Assembly: GCF_000148645.1 (NCBI RefSeq)
Contig: NC_014541.1
Coordinates: 1,550,001-1,614,000 of the forward strand
Origin: Ferrimonas balearica DSM 9799
Lineage (GTDB): Bacteria; Pseudomonadota; Gammaproteobacteria; Enterobacterales; Shewanellaceae
Reading direction: 5' to 3'
Length of the DNA: 64,000 nucleotides
The position numbers and the translations under genes are program-made. The notes below the pieces were generated by a model that saw nothing but the letters and a program-made list of their open reading frames with translations, was not told the DNA's origin and searched no databases. Positions 51,954 through 60,383 of the stretch are shown here, piece by piece; position 1 is the stretch's first letter, and each line of letters starts with the position of its first letter.

Positions 51954-52496
51954 ATGTTCACCCTCCCCATCGACGATGACATCAAGTTGGCCCTGCTCGG
52001 GCCGGAACACGCCGCCCGGCTGTTTGAGTTGGTTCTGGCCAACCGCGACCACCTCAGCCATTTCCTCGCCTGGCCGGGCCTGGTGCAGCAGCAGGAAGAC
52101 AGCCGCCAGTACCTGTGCCAGATGCTGGGGGAGTATGGTGAGGGCCACAGCCTGACCTGCGGTGTGCTGCTGGATAACGAGCTGGTGGGGATGATGGATC
52201 TGCGCGGCCTCGATGCCCGCCGGGTGGGGGTTCTGGGTTACTGGCTGGCGGAGGCTTACCAGGGGCGGGGCATCGTCACCCGTGCCGCCCGAGGCTTAAT
52301 CCGCTATGGTTTTGTGCAACTGGAACTGGAAAAGATCGAGCTGCGCTGCGCGGTCAGTAACCACCGCAGCCAGGCGGTGGCGGAGCGGTTGGGCTGCGAG
52401 CTGGAGGGCACTCTGCGCCGCGCCGAGTTGGTTAATGGTCACTGTTTTGATCACCGTGTTTACGGCCTGATGCGTAATCAATGGCAATCGGGTTAA
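51954..52496 (+). CDS. GNAT N-acetyltransferase, RimJ/RimL type
   Basis: A 180-residue acetyltransferase. The acetyl-CoA pyrophosphate loop lies in YQGRGIVTRAARGLIRYGF near residue 102. The N-terminal LLGPEHAARLFELVLANRDHLSHFLAW and the C-terminal AERLGCELEGTLRRAELVNG are typical of the ribosomal-protein acetyltransferase branch (RimL/YdaF). The start at 51954 has AAGGA 7 bases upstream. Substrate cannot be read from the sequence; N-terminal acetylation of a protein or serine-type substrate is usual. Confidence 0.88.
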   Translation: MFTLPIDDDIKLALLGPEHAARLFELVLANRDHLSHFLAWPGLVQQQEDSRQYLCQMLGEYGEGHSLTCGVLLDNELVGMMDLRGLDARRVGVLGYWLAEAYQGRGIVTRAARGLIRYGFVQLELEKIELRCAVSNHRSQAVAERLGCELEGTLRRAELVNGHCFDHRVYGLMRNQWQSG

Positions 52497-52578
52497 TGGG
52501 TTATCGTTGCACTTGCAGGGCGGTGAAGATTGTCGATAAGGTAGCCGCCATCACCACAGCGTTTGGTTTTAGGACGAG

Positions 52579-52956
52579 ATGAAACCCGGAATTCACTACC
52601 ACTGTCCCGCCTGTGAGCAGGCCCAGCAGATGAGCGCCCAGCGCTTTGCCGACCTGATGAAGCACCAGAGTTGGCCCTGCGACGGCTGTAACGTGAAGCT
52701 GGAGGTTAACGCCAGTGACCGCCCGGCCCTGGCAGAGCGCATCGGCCAGTATCGACAGCAGGCCAGCAAGCATCTGCTGCCCATCGGCTTGCTGCTGGTC
52801 ACCATCGTGATGCACCTCAATGGCGTGATTGGTGACGCTCTGTTGGCACTGGGCTTTGCCCTGAGTTTTGTCGGTTTGATGTGGGTGCGTCGCCTGACGC
52901 TGCCGTCACTGACGCTGGGGGTCAGCCGACTGGGGCAGGGCGATAACGACGGGTAA
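52579..52956 (+). CDS. Zinc-ribbon-like membrane protein of unknown function
   Basis: A 125-residue protein with an N-terminal pair of CXXC motifs (CPAC near residue 9 and CDGC near residue 34), suitable for one zinc ion, then two hydrophobic segments (HLLPIGLLLVTIVMHL and ALLALGFALSFVGLMWV). AGGACG precedes the ATG. It lies alone before a terminator. I do not recognise the family; the arrangement resembles small zinc-ribbon membrane proteins without an assigned role. Confidence 0.8.
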   Translation: MKPGIHYHCPACEQAQQMSAQRFADLMKHQSWPCDGCNVKLEVNASDRPALAERIGQYRQQASKHLLPIGLLLVTIVMHLNGVIGDALLALGFALSFVGLMWVRRLTLPSLTLGVSRLGQGDNDG

Positions 52957-52963
52957 AACGACA

Positions 52964-52986
52964 ACGGGGCCAATGGCCCCGTTTTT
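52964..52986 (+). terminator. Intrinsic terminator
   Basis: ACGGGGCC-AAT-GGCCCCGTTTTT. Confidence 0.85.
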
Positions 52987-53085
52987 GGTTGTGCTGATGC
53001 GGTGGCTGCCTTGCTTCATTGGCTTTTGCCTGCGCTTCCAATATGTTAGGCAAACATTGATGTAACCGTTTGCATGGAGTGGAGC

Positions 53086-53478
53086 ATGGCATTGCAGTGG
53101 ACCGGTGTTTACGCCGCCTGGATAGGTTTGATCACCCTGGCCCTGGCCTGGGGAGTGGTACGGCAGCGCCGGGCCCTGAAAGTTGGGGTGGGCGATGCTG
53201 ACAACCGTGATCTTCAGTTGCGGGTTCGTGCCCACGCCAACCTCATTGAATACGCCCCCATCGCCCTGATCCTGCTGGGTTGCATTGAAGCCAGCGGGGC
53301 GCCGTTGTGGCTGGTGCATGGCGCAGGAGCCACCCTGGTGCTGGGGCGGGTGTTGCACCCCTGGGGGCTGGTCGGAGGCAACGGCGGTTACCACCCGGGC
53401 CGCCTGCTTGGCACCCTGCTCACCTGGCTGGCCATTCTGGTGCCGGCCCTTTATCTGCTGGTGAACCCGTTGCTCTGA
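53086..53478 (+). CDS. MAPEG family membrane protein
   Basis: A 130-residue four-helix membrane protein of the MAPEG (eicosanoid/glutathione metabolism) superfamily. The motif LRVRAHANLIEYAPIALILL near residue 46 carries the characteristic Arg/His/Asn/Glu set, and VLGRVLHPWGLVGGNG follows. Bacterial members are often related to membrane-bound glutathione transferases, but activity is not shown here. The ATG at 53086 is chosen because GGAGTGGAG lies immediately upstream; 53074 is an alternative. It is convergent with the phosphorelay operon, 3 bp away. Confidence 0.88.
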   Translation: MALQWTGVYAAWIGLITLALAWGVVRQRRALKVGVGDADNRDLQLRVRAHANLIEYAPIALILLGCIEASGAPLWLVHGAGATLVLGRVLHPWGLVGGNGGYHPGRLLGTLLTWLAILVPALYLLVNPLL

Positions 53479-53481
53479 ACC

Positions 53482-55059
53482 TCAGGCGGCCCGACGCTGA
53501 GCCAGCGCCTCGACCACCCGCTGGCACTGGCGCTCAATCGCCAACACCTGATGACGCGGCATCCCCCGTGGCCAGGCCTCGTTCAGCAGCGCCAGCAGCT
53601 TTTCGCACACCGGGCTCAGGTAGGGGGCCAGGCTGTGCATCGCCATCAGCAGTTGGAGCTTGGCCTGCTCATCGCGGCCATCCGCCACTTTCTGCCACTG
53701 GCCATAAAGCTGCTCCAGTGCGGTCATGTTGGCGTGAAAACGCGCCTCCAGATGGGCGAGCATCGCCGCTCTGGCCTCGACCATCATCTCCTCGGTGCTC
53801 TGTGCCAGCGCGGTACGGGCCATCTCCATGGCGCGACGAAAGTCCGCTTCAAAGGAGAGCGTCAGCAGCAGGTGGGCCAGGTGCTGGAAGTCGTAAAAGT
53901 GGCTGAGCTGGCCATTGCGACTGAGCGCGAGTGTCAGTGCCACCGCTTCTTTGATGCGTCCGGTCAGCAGCAGCAGGTGGGCTTTGGCCAGTTGCACCGG
54001 CCCCCTGGCGTCTTCCGCTTTAATCTGTCCCAACAGCTTGGTGATCAGTTGCAGGCACTGGGGACGTTCCGGTTCCGGCAACAGGTCATGCGCCATCAGC
54101 AGGCGTCGAACCCGGTTAACCCGGGTGTAGACGGTGTCCCGATAGGTGCCTTTGCACTTGGCACTGAAAGCGTCGTAGGCCTTAACCATGCCCATGGCGT
54201 CATCGACGCAATAGCACAGGTCGGAGATCAACCCCTCCCGGTGCGAAGTGTCGTGGGCCAACCGGTGGGCCGCCTGCAGGTGCGCGATGGATTCCGGGAT
54301 CTTGGTGGATGACAGGTGGTAGCGACTCAGGCAATCCAGCGCATCAATGGTGACACGACGACTTTCTATCAGCGGCGTCAGCAGTGCCAGCGCCTCCTCA
54401 GTCTCACCCAGATCCAGATGGGTGTTGGCCAGACCGAGGCGGGCCCAGTCGGCGCCGCTTTGCTCCAGCGCGCACTGATACAGCACCTTGGCTTCGCTGA
54501 AGAAACGCAGCTTGCGCAGAATGCGGCCCTGGGTTTCCCGCAAGACCGGCAGGTACTGCGGATGCCAGACCGCCAATTCGTCACACAGGCGGATGGCTTC
54601 CTCATGCTGGCCGGCGCTGATCGCCTGATGCAGTGGCAGCAGGGCATAGCGACGACGCAGGGCGCGGTCGATGCGCTGTTTCAGCATCTCCGGATTCAGC
54701 GGTTTCAGCAGGTATTCATCCGGCTTGAGGTCGAGCATGGCGTGCACCACGTTGCCTTTGGCTTCGCCGGTGATGACGATAAAGACCGTGGTATCGCAGA
54801 TCCAGTGCTGGTGGCGCAACTCCTCCAGGATCTGGCGTCCATTGAGGCCCTCGCCAAAGTTGAAGTCGCACAGAACGATGTCCACCGGCTCGGTCTGCTC
54901 CTGCGCCAGCCGCAGGCACTCCTTGCCGGTTTTGGCCAGCAGGATATGTTCATCGCGAAACCCCTGGCGGCGCAGCATCAGGCGCAGAAAGGACTGCACC
55001 GGTGGCGCATCGTCGGCCACCAGTACCCGAAGGTGGGCGTAGTCGGGGGCTTTGCTCAT
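53482..55059 (-). CDS. Response regulator with helical-repeat output
   Basis: A 525-residue cytoplasmic protein. An intact receiver domain (about residues 10-130) has acidic pocket VADDAPP, phospho-acceptor Asp65 in LCDFNFG, VITGEAK and the lysine in LLKPLNPE. The rest is a long helical region with TPR-like pairs (for example AISAGQHEEAIRLCDELAVWH and LANTHLDLGETEEALALLTP). No DNA-binding or enzymatic domain is visible, so the output is probably protein-protein interaction. It is the last gene of the operon and overlaps the REC-Hpt gene by 4 bp. Confidence 0.88.
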   Translation of the reverse strand: MSKAPDYAHLRVLVADDAPPVQSFLRLMLRRQGFRDEHILLAKTGKECLRLAQEQTEPVDIVLCDFNFGEGLNGRQILEELRHQHWICDTTVFIVITGEAKGNVVHAMLDLKPDEYLLKPLNPEMLKQRIDRALRRRYALLPLHQAISAGQHEEAIRLCDELAVWHPQYLPVLRETQGRILRKLRFFSEAKVLYQCALEQSGADWARLGLANTHLDLGETEEALALLTPLIESRRVTIDALDCLSRYHLSSTKIPESIAHLQAAHRLAHDTSHREGLISDLCYCVDDAMGMVKAYDAFSAKCKGTYRDTVYTRVNRVRRLLMAHDLLPEPERPQCLQLITKLLGQIKAEDARGPVQLAKAHLLLLTGRIKEAVALTLALSRNGQLSHFYDFQHLAHLLLTLSFEADFRRAMEMARTALAQSTEEMMVEARAAMLAHLEARFHANMTALEQLYGQWQKVADGRDEQAKLQLLMAMHSLAPYLSPVCEKLLALLNEAWPRGMPRHQVLAIERQCQRVVEALAQRRAA

Positions 55060-55715
55060 GGGGACTCCCGGGTTACCTGGGTCAGCTCCCGGTTAACCGC
55101 CAGATAGGCGTCGCCGATGGCGGACCAGTCCTGTTCGCGGATCGCCTCGCCCATGGTGCTCAGGCTCGGCATCTCTAGACCCAGCATGGCGCGGCATCCC
55201 TCCATCTTGTGGTGCAGGGCTTGGGCCTGCCCGGCATCTTTGCGCATGATGGCGCGGGCCAGCTGGCGCAGGTCTTCGGCGGTGGTGTCCGCAAACAGGT
55301 GCAGCAGTTGTGCTTGCTCTGCCGCACTCAGGGCATCCAGCGGGGCCGGTTGGTCACCCAGGCCAAAGCTGGCGACAAGACGATCGAGCTGGGCCGCGTT
55401 GATCGGTTTCTCCAGCACCTCGTCAAATGCCATATGGGCTTCTGCGGGCAGCGCAGATCCGCTCCAGGCCACCATCAGGCACTGGTCACCAAACTTGCTC
55501 CGAAGATTGCGGGCCAGCAGGTGCCCCGGCAGCTCCGGCATGCACTGGTCAATCACCACCATGGCCGGGGTTTCGCCGCAGTCACTGATCACCTGCTCGA
55601 CAGTGAGCGGGCAGGTCAGCGCGCAGGTGCGGCAACCGCGGGCGAGCAGCGCTTGTTCCAGCAACATGGCGTTGATGGCGTTATCGTCCACCACGATACA
55701 GAGTGGCTCAGTCAT
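55056..55715 (-). CDS. REC-Hpt phosphorelay protein
   Basis: A 219-residue two-domain relay protein. The receiver (about residues 5-117) has acidic residues Asp10/Asp11, phospho-acceptor Asp56 in VVIDQCMPE, Ser85/Ser87 in the WSGS position, and Lys103 in LEKP. The C-terminal histidine phosphotransfer domain has His169 in ALHHKMEGCRAM, where the usual lysine of HXXKG is replaced by glutamate. There is no kinase domain, so it probably shuttles phosphate within this operon's proteins. The start at 55715 has GGAG 10 bases upstream and overlaps the kinase gene by 8 bp. Confidence 0.87.
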   Translation of the reverse strand: MTEPLCIVVDDNAINAMLLEQALLARGCRTCALTCPLTVEQVISDCGETPAMVVIDQCMPELPGHLLARNLRSKFGDQCLMVAWSGSALPAEAHMAFDEVLEKPINAAQLDRLVASFGLGDQPAPLDALSAAEQAQLLHLFADTTAEDLRQLARAIMRKDAGQAQALHHKMEGCRAMLGLEMPSLSTMGEAIREQDWSAIGDAYLAVNRELTQVTRESP

Positions 55716-58700
55716 TATTGTTATTCTCCACGATGGCCAGGGCTTGCTCGAAATCAAAGCCGTCCAGGGCCTTTATCAGGGCATGATGTTGCTCATCCGT
55801 CAGGTTCAGGCTCGCCGGGGTCATCCCGCCGACCCAGATCAGCGCTTGGGTGTCGCCCATCCGCAGGGCATCGATAAATTCGGTTCGGGTGGTTTTGACC
55901 TCTTGAGTGCTGGGCTCCGCCTGGAACGCCAGCTTGCGACGAATGCCCTTGGCCAGTTTCCGCGCCTGTTGCCGCAGCAGGTTGCGCAGGGTGTCATCAT
56001 CGCTTTGTTCCGCCTGGTGACACAGCCAGTACAAGGCGTTGGCCCCCAGGTTGCCCGCCACCCCTTTGAGGTTGTGCAGCGCCTTCTGGAACTGGGTCTC
56101 CTCCGCCCACTGCTGGCTGGCAAACTCGGTCAGTTGGTCAGCAAACAGCGCCAGGGCCTTGTGCAGTATCGGGCGTTGCCCGCCGGCATTCTGCAGCGCC
56201 AAATCCATATCGATACCGTCGATTTGACACACGTTCAATGCTTTGCGCGGTGGCTCCGGCACCGCCACGCTGTGGCCCAGCCAATGAGACAGGGTCTGTT
56301 GCAGCTGTTCTATCTGGATCGGTTTATCGACCGCATCGTCAAAGCCGCTTTGCCACATCCGCGCTTTTTCCTCCGGCAGGACATAGGCACTGAGCGCGAT
56401 GATCGGCGCAGAGCAATGGCCTTCGCTCTTGATGTGGCGTACCGCATCAAAGCCATCCATCACCGGCATATGGCAATCCATCAGGATCAGGTCGTAATCC
56501 CGGCGTTTAACCTGTTCCACCGCCTCCAGGCCGTTCTCCACCAGGTCGAGCTGCCACTGCAGTGGCGCCAATAAGCCCAACATCAGCTCACGGTTGATGG
56601 CGTTGTCCTCCACCACCAACACCCGCTTACCAGCGGGCAGGCCACTCAGGCCCGGGCCGTGTTTATGGGGCACCTCCCGCTCCTGTTCCGGTTGCAGGAT
56701 GCGACTGATGGCACGGGCCAAGCGAGGGCTGGTCAGTGGCAGGGCCAGGGCGTTCTCCTCGATGGTGTTGACCGCGCCGCCCCATTGGGGGCGCAGGCGC
56801 AGTACCGGCAGCGAGGTCTCGGGCAGCGGTTCGTCGCCGAGCACCACCAACAGGTGGGGGTCACTGATGTCCCCCTCCTCAAAGTCACAGTCGCAGGGCA
56901 GCACGATGCCGTGATAGGCGGTCCAGCTGCGCCAGTCGGCGGGACGAGCCTGCAGGCCGTTGTGCCACTTAATGCGCACCCCGGAGAGAGCGGTAATGCG
57001 CTGGTGCGGCGGTCGGGTATCCAGCTCGGCCAACGGGAAATGGGCACGCAGGGCAAAGCGACTGCCCACACCCTGCTGGCTGTGCACCGTGAGCAAGGCG
57101 TTCATGGCGCTGGCGATGCCGTGACAGATGGTCAGGCCCAGGCCGGTGCCGCCAAAGCGTCGGGTGGTGGCCGGGTCGCCCTGCTCAAAGGGCTGAAACA
57201 GGGTTTCCAGATGCTCCGGAGCGATGCCCACGCCGGTATCTTCCACGGTGAACTCCAGTTCAACGCTGCGCTCCTGGCGACGGTGGACACGCACCGTCAA
57301 GCGAACTTCCCCGCGCTGGGTAAACTTGACCGCATTGCTGGCCAGGTTGAGCAGCACCTGGCCCAGACGCCAAGGGTCACCCACCAGGCCGGCGGGCACA
57401 TCGGCGCCCACGTCAATCCGCCAGTCGAGTCGTTTATCCCGGGCACTGAAGGCGGTCATCGCGTCGATATGTTCCAGTACCGTGTGCAGGTCGAAGGGGT
57501 TGCTCTCCAGCACCAGCTTGCCCGCTTCCACTTTGCTGACGTCGAGGATGTCATCCAGCAGGCGCAGCAGGCCCTGACCGGATTGCTGAACCCGCTGCAG
57601 CCAGTTGGTTACCTTGGCGGGCAGCGGCTCTTTCAGCGCCAGTTGGCTCAGGCCGATGATGGCGTTCATGGGGTTACGGATCTCATGGCTCATATTGGCG
57701 AGGAAGCGGGCCTTGGCGTCTGCCGCCTTTTGCGCCTCATGCACCGCCAGAGAGAGGTCGTCCAGCACCCGCAGTGACGCCCGGCGGGAGCGCAGCAGGG
57801 TAAACACCAGAATAAAGGTGGCCAGGGTAAACATCAGCGCCATCAGCACCAACAGGTGCACCAGATCGTAGGATTGCTGCAGCGTCCTGCGATGGTTCGC
57901 CAATGCTGAGTTCATGGTGTCAGACAGCGTCTGCGCGCGATTGACCACCGTCGTACTCAGGTCGTTGTAGTCCATCTTTAGGGTACCGACCTGAACCACC
58001 GCAACTTTGTAGCGTTCAACGCATTGCAACAGATTATGGAGTTCCGTTCTGTTGAGCTGGGACTCCATGGCCATCAGTCGCTGGGTGGCCTGATCCACTT
58101 GCGACAGGTAGTTCGCCATATGGGACTGGGTGAAGTCGCGTTGCTGGACATTAACCGGCCGGCGTTGACTGTTGTTGGTGGCATCAGACAACGCGCTGAT
58201 CAGCTTGGTCAGCGCCTGTTGCAGATGCGCCGGGTCAACGGTCCCGGCATTCTCATTGTCTTGGACCCCCACCACCGGAAAGGAGATGATCTGCTCTTTG
58301 ATCCGGAAGTAGTGATCCCGGGTCTGGTTGTAACTGAGCGTGAACTTCGGCATGGTTTCGAGCAGTTTGATGACGGATTGCCGGTAATCCCGGTACAGCG
58401 GCTCGAGCCCCTGCATATCCGGGTAGCGCTCCAGCACCCGTTCAACCTCCTGCTGGAACTCCTTTAACTCATGCTCCACCAGCGGCATGTCTTGGCCTTT
58501 TTGTTCCCGCATCAGGATCATCTCGGCGATGCGCACTTCGTCCAGCGCCATCTGCATCTGGGAGATGTCGCGGTATGCGGTGTAATCATTGACCACCCGG
58601 CTGATGATGCTGATGCTGCCTATGGCCGCCAGCATCAGCAGCAGGATCACCAGGGCAAAGGCCATAAACAGGCGCGACAGTGACTGCCGCTCCTGTTGGC

Positions 58701-58731
58701 CGCGGGCCAGAATTTGGTCCAATTGGCTCAT
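55708..58731 (-). CDS. Hybrid sensor histidine kinase with pseudo-receiver, receiver and Hpt domains
   Basis: A 1007-residue inner-membrane kinase. Two membrane segments (about residues 20-45 and 288-313) bracket a helical periplasmic sensor of about 240 residues; no HAMP domain is obvious. The HisKA box ANMSHEIRNPMNAIIG has the phospho-histidine near residue 349, and the ATPase domain has DTGVGI and GGTGLGLTICHG. A degenerate receiver (about 600-690, DPHLLVVLGDEPLP) lacks an acceptor aspartate. A true receiver follows, with Asp near 751 in LILMDCHMPVMDG. The C-terminal Hpt has its histidine near 886 in KALHNLKGVAGNLGA. Sensor ligand unknown. Confidence 0.92.
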   Translation of the reverse strand: MSQLDQILARGQQERQSLSRLFMAFALVILLLMLAAIGSISIISRVVNDYTAYRDISQMQMALDEVRIAEMILMREQKGQDMPLVEHELKEFQQEVERVLERYPDMQGLEPLYRDYRQSVIKLLETMPKFTLSYNQTRDHYFRIKEQIISFPVVGVQDNENAGTVDPAHLQQALTKLISALSDATNNSQRRPVNVQQRDFTQSHMANYLSQVDQATQRLMAMESQLNRTELHNLLQCVERYKVAVVQVGTLKMDYNDLSTTVVNRAQTLSDTMNSALANHRRTLQQSYDLVHLLVLMALMFTLATFILVFTLLRSRRASLRVLDDLSLAVHEAQKAADAKARFLANMSHEIRNPMNAIIGLSQLALKEPLPAKVTNWLQRVQQSGQGLLRLLDDILDVSKVEAGKLVLESNPFDLHTVLEHIDAMTAFSARDKRLDWRIDVGADVPAGLVGDPWRLGQVLLNLASNAVKFTQRGEVRLTVRVHRRQERSVELEFTVEDTGVGIAPEHLETLFQPFEQGDPATTRRFGGTGLGLTICHGIASAMNALLTVHSQQGVGSRFALRAHFPLAELDTRPPHQRITALSGVRIKWHNGLQARPADWRSWTAYHGIVLPCDCDFEEGDISDPHLLVVLGDEPLPETSLPVLRLRPQWGGAVNTIEENALALPLTSPRLARAISRILQPEQEREVPHKHGPGLSGLPAGKRVLVVEDNAINRELMLGLLAPLQWQLDLVENGLEAVEQVKRRDYDLILMDCHMPVMDGFDAVRHIKSEGHCSAPIIALSAYVLPEEKARMWQSGFDDAVDKPIQIEQLQQTLSHWLGHSVAVPEPPRKALNVCQIDGIDMDLALQNAGGQRPILHKALALFADQLTEFASQQWAEETQFQKALHNLKGVAGNLGANALYWLCHQAEQSDDDTLRNLLRQQARKLAKGIRRKLAFQAEPSTQEVKTTRTEFIDALRMGDTQALIWVGGMTPASLNLTDEQHHALIKALDGFDFEQALAIVENNNND

Positions 58732-58735
58732 GTAG

Positions 58736-59764
58736 TTAATCTCGGTAGGTCTGGCTGATCGCCACCATGGCGCTTTGCTGATTCAGGAAGTGACGAACCA
58801 ATACCGGGTCCAGATGGCCACCTGCGCTTTGTTCGATAATGGTCATGGCCTGCTCCAGGCTCAGCGCCGGCTTGTAGGGGCGCACGCTGACCAGGGCATC
58901 AAACACGTCAGCAACGGCGACGATGCGGGCCTCCAGCGGGATGGCATCACCCGCCAGCCCATGGGGATAGCCAGCGCCATCGAACCGCTCATGGTGGTGC
59001 AGGGCGATGGCGCGCGCCATCACCATCACACTGGCGTCGTCCCCCTCCAGCAGCTGCGCACCCAGCTCAGTGTGGGTTTTCATCACTTGCCACTCGGCGT
59101 CGTTAAGCTTGCCCGGTTTGCCGAGGATGGCGTCGGGGATGCCGATCTTGCCGATGTCGTGCAGCGGTGCGGCGTAGAACAGGTCTTCACACCAGGCGGG
59201 ATCACAGCCGTGAGCCTGGGCGATCAGGCGGGCATAGTGCGCCACTCGCAGGACATGCAGGCCGGTCTCTTCATCTTTAAAGGCGGTGGCCTTGGCGAGC
59301 TTTTCAATCATCACCAGGCGCGAGCGTTGCAGTTCGTTGGCCTCGTGTTTCAAGGCCTGCAGCAAGCCCAGCTTGCGGTGCTGTGCCGCCAGTTGGGCGC
59401 GCACCCGGTGCATCACCGAGGGGCCGTGAAACGGCTTGCGGATATAGTCGATGGCACCGCATTCAAAGCCACGCACCTCATCTTCCGGTGCGGAGTTGAC
59501 GGAGATAAAGATCACCGGCACATCGGCGTGGCGAGGGTCTGCCTTAATCTGTTGGCACAGGGTGTAGCCGTCGATGTCCGGCATCACGATGTCCAGCAGG
59601 ATCAGGTCGGGGCTGCCGATCTCCAGGCGTGCTAAAGCCTGCTGGCCGTTGCGGGCCACCAGTACGCGAAAATGGGCTCCCAGAATTCCGGTGAGCAACT
59701 GCAGGTTTTCCGGGCTGTCATCCACGATCAGCACAGTGGCCCGCTCTTGAGCGATCAAAGTCAT
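58736..59764 (-). CDS. Response regulator with HD-GYP domain, probable c-di-GMP phosphodiesterase
   Basis: A 342-residue cytoplasmic protein. The receiver domain (about residues 8-125) has Asp15/Asp16, acceptor Asp58 in LILLDIVMPD, and the lysine in IRKPF. The HD-GYP domain (about 150-335) keeps PLHDIGKIGIP and HHHERFDGAGYPHGL, so both the metal-binding HD and the GYP triad are intact and c-di-GMP hydrolysis is likely. It is the first gene of the phosphorelay operon, 4 bp before the hybrid kinase, and has a long structured upstream leader. Confidence 0.92.
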   Translation of the reverse strand: MTLIAQERATVLIVDDSPENLQLLTGILGAHFRVLVARNGQQALARLEIGSPDLILLDIVMPDIDGYTLCQQIKADPRHADVPVIFISVNSAPEDEVRGFECGAIDYIRKPFHGPSVMHRVRAQLAAQHRKLGLLQALKHEANELQRSRLVMIEKLAKATAFKDEETGLHVLRVAHYARLIAQAHGCDPAWCEDLFYAAPLHDIGKIGIPDAILGKPGKLNDAEWQVMKTHTELGAQLLEGDDASVMVMARAIALHHHERFDGAGYPHGLAGDAIPLEARIVAVADVFDALVSVRPYKPALSLEQAMTIIEQSAGGHLDPVLVRHFLNQQSAMVAISQTYRD

Positions 59765-60055
59765 GGCGTTTCCAAGGGTCTGCCACGCCGAAAGCGCGGC
59801 GACAGCAAAGGGCTCCGCCGTGCATCAGCCGGCAGGGCTGATCACAGAAACGGAGTCGCGCATTCAATGCGATAAAGATGTCGACGTTTGGACTGTCGAT
59901 GCGGTTTCCGGACAGCGTCCTGCGTGTCGTTGAGGCGGAAACAAAATAGGGCCAGACCTGAGGAAGGTGTGACCGGGTAGCTACAGAGGACTGTGGGAGG
60001 GAACCTCTTATCTACCTTCCGGAGCCGAGTATGAATAAGACCCGTGGATCCGGCG
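59765..60055 (-). promoter_or_regulatory. Long structured 5' leader of the HD-GYP phosphorelay operon
   Basis: About 290 nt between the predicted transcription start near 60054 and the HD-GYP start codon contain several strong helices when read on the minus strand. GGTAG / CTACC encloses AGAGG / CCTCT at about 59975-60020, and GGAAGGT can pair instead with ACACCTTCC. GGAC-GC-TGTC / GACAGTCC lies at about 59889-59922. CTCCG / CGGAG encloses ATCAGCC / GGCTGAT at 59811-59856. CGCCG / CGGCG lies at about 59785-59802. No open reading frame is supported. It does not match the c-di-GMP-I consensus by eye. Confidence 0.45.
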
Positions 60056-60060
60056 GCGGG

Positions 60061-60089
60061 AATTTACGCAGCGGTGGATTTTAGGTCAA
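60061..60089 (-). promoter_or_regulatory. Promoter of the HD-GYP phosphorelay operon
   Basis: Minus strand: -35 TTGACC (60084-60089), 17 bp, -10 TAAATT (60061-60066). It is the best promoter match in the 619-bp gap 59765-60383. The rest of the gap (60090-60348) has no supported gene; it contains inverted repeats GTTCAAC/GTTGAAC (about 60210-60246) and AATCCGAC/GTCGGATT (about 60268-60288). Confidence 0.6.
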
Positions 60090-60348
60090 CGATAATCGCA
60101 GAAAAGTTGCGTGCGAGATGCGGAATTCATGATCCGCTGCACAGATTGAAATGCACCGGCGACAGCCCCGAGTGTGAATCGCTAACCCCCTTGAGTCAAA
60201 ACGAAAAAAGTTCAACGATCAGCGTATCTTGAGCGCCGATGTTGAACTCGATTTCCGGGGTTTTCTGAATCCGACTCGCGGTCGGATTGCCCGGCTTTTG
60301 GAGGCGGCCCCGAACCAGAGTGGCGACCACAAACGAGGCCATTCAGCA

Positions 60349-60382
60349 CCTTGGCCAGTGGCGCAGCGGCCACTGGCCAAGG
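60349..60382. repeat. 14-bp perfect inverted repeat at the tamB stop
   Basis: CCTTGGCCAGTGGC (60349-60362) pairs with GCCACTGGCCAAGG (60369-60382) across a 6-nt loop, directly after the tamB stop codon. No T-run follows in either direction. Confidence 0.7.
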
Positions 60383-60383
60383 G

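Noticed and set aside
59770-59870. Known c-di-GMP (GEMM) riboswitch next to the HD-GYP gene
   Set aside because: On the plus strand a GAAA-capped helix is followed by GACAGCAAAG, which superficially recalls GEMM, but the strand is wrong for the gene and the conserved upstream GGCAAAC block and the tetraloop receptor are absent.
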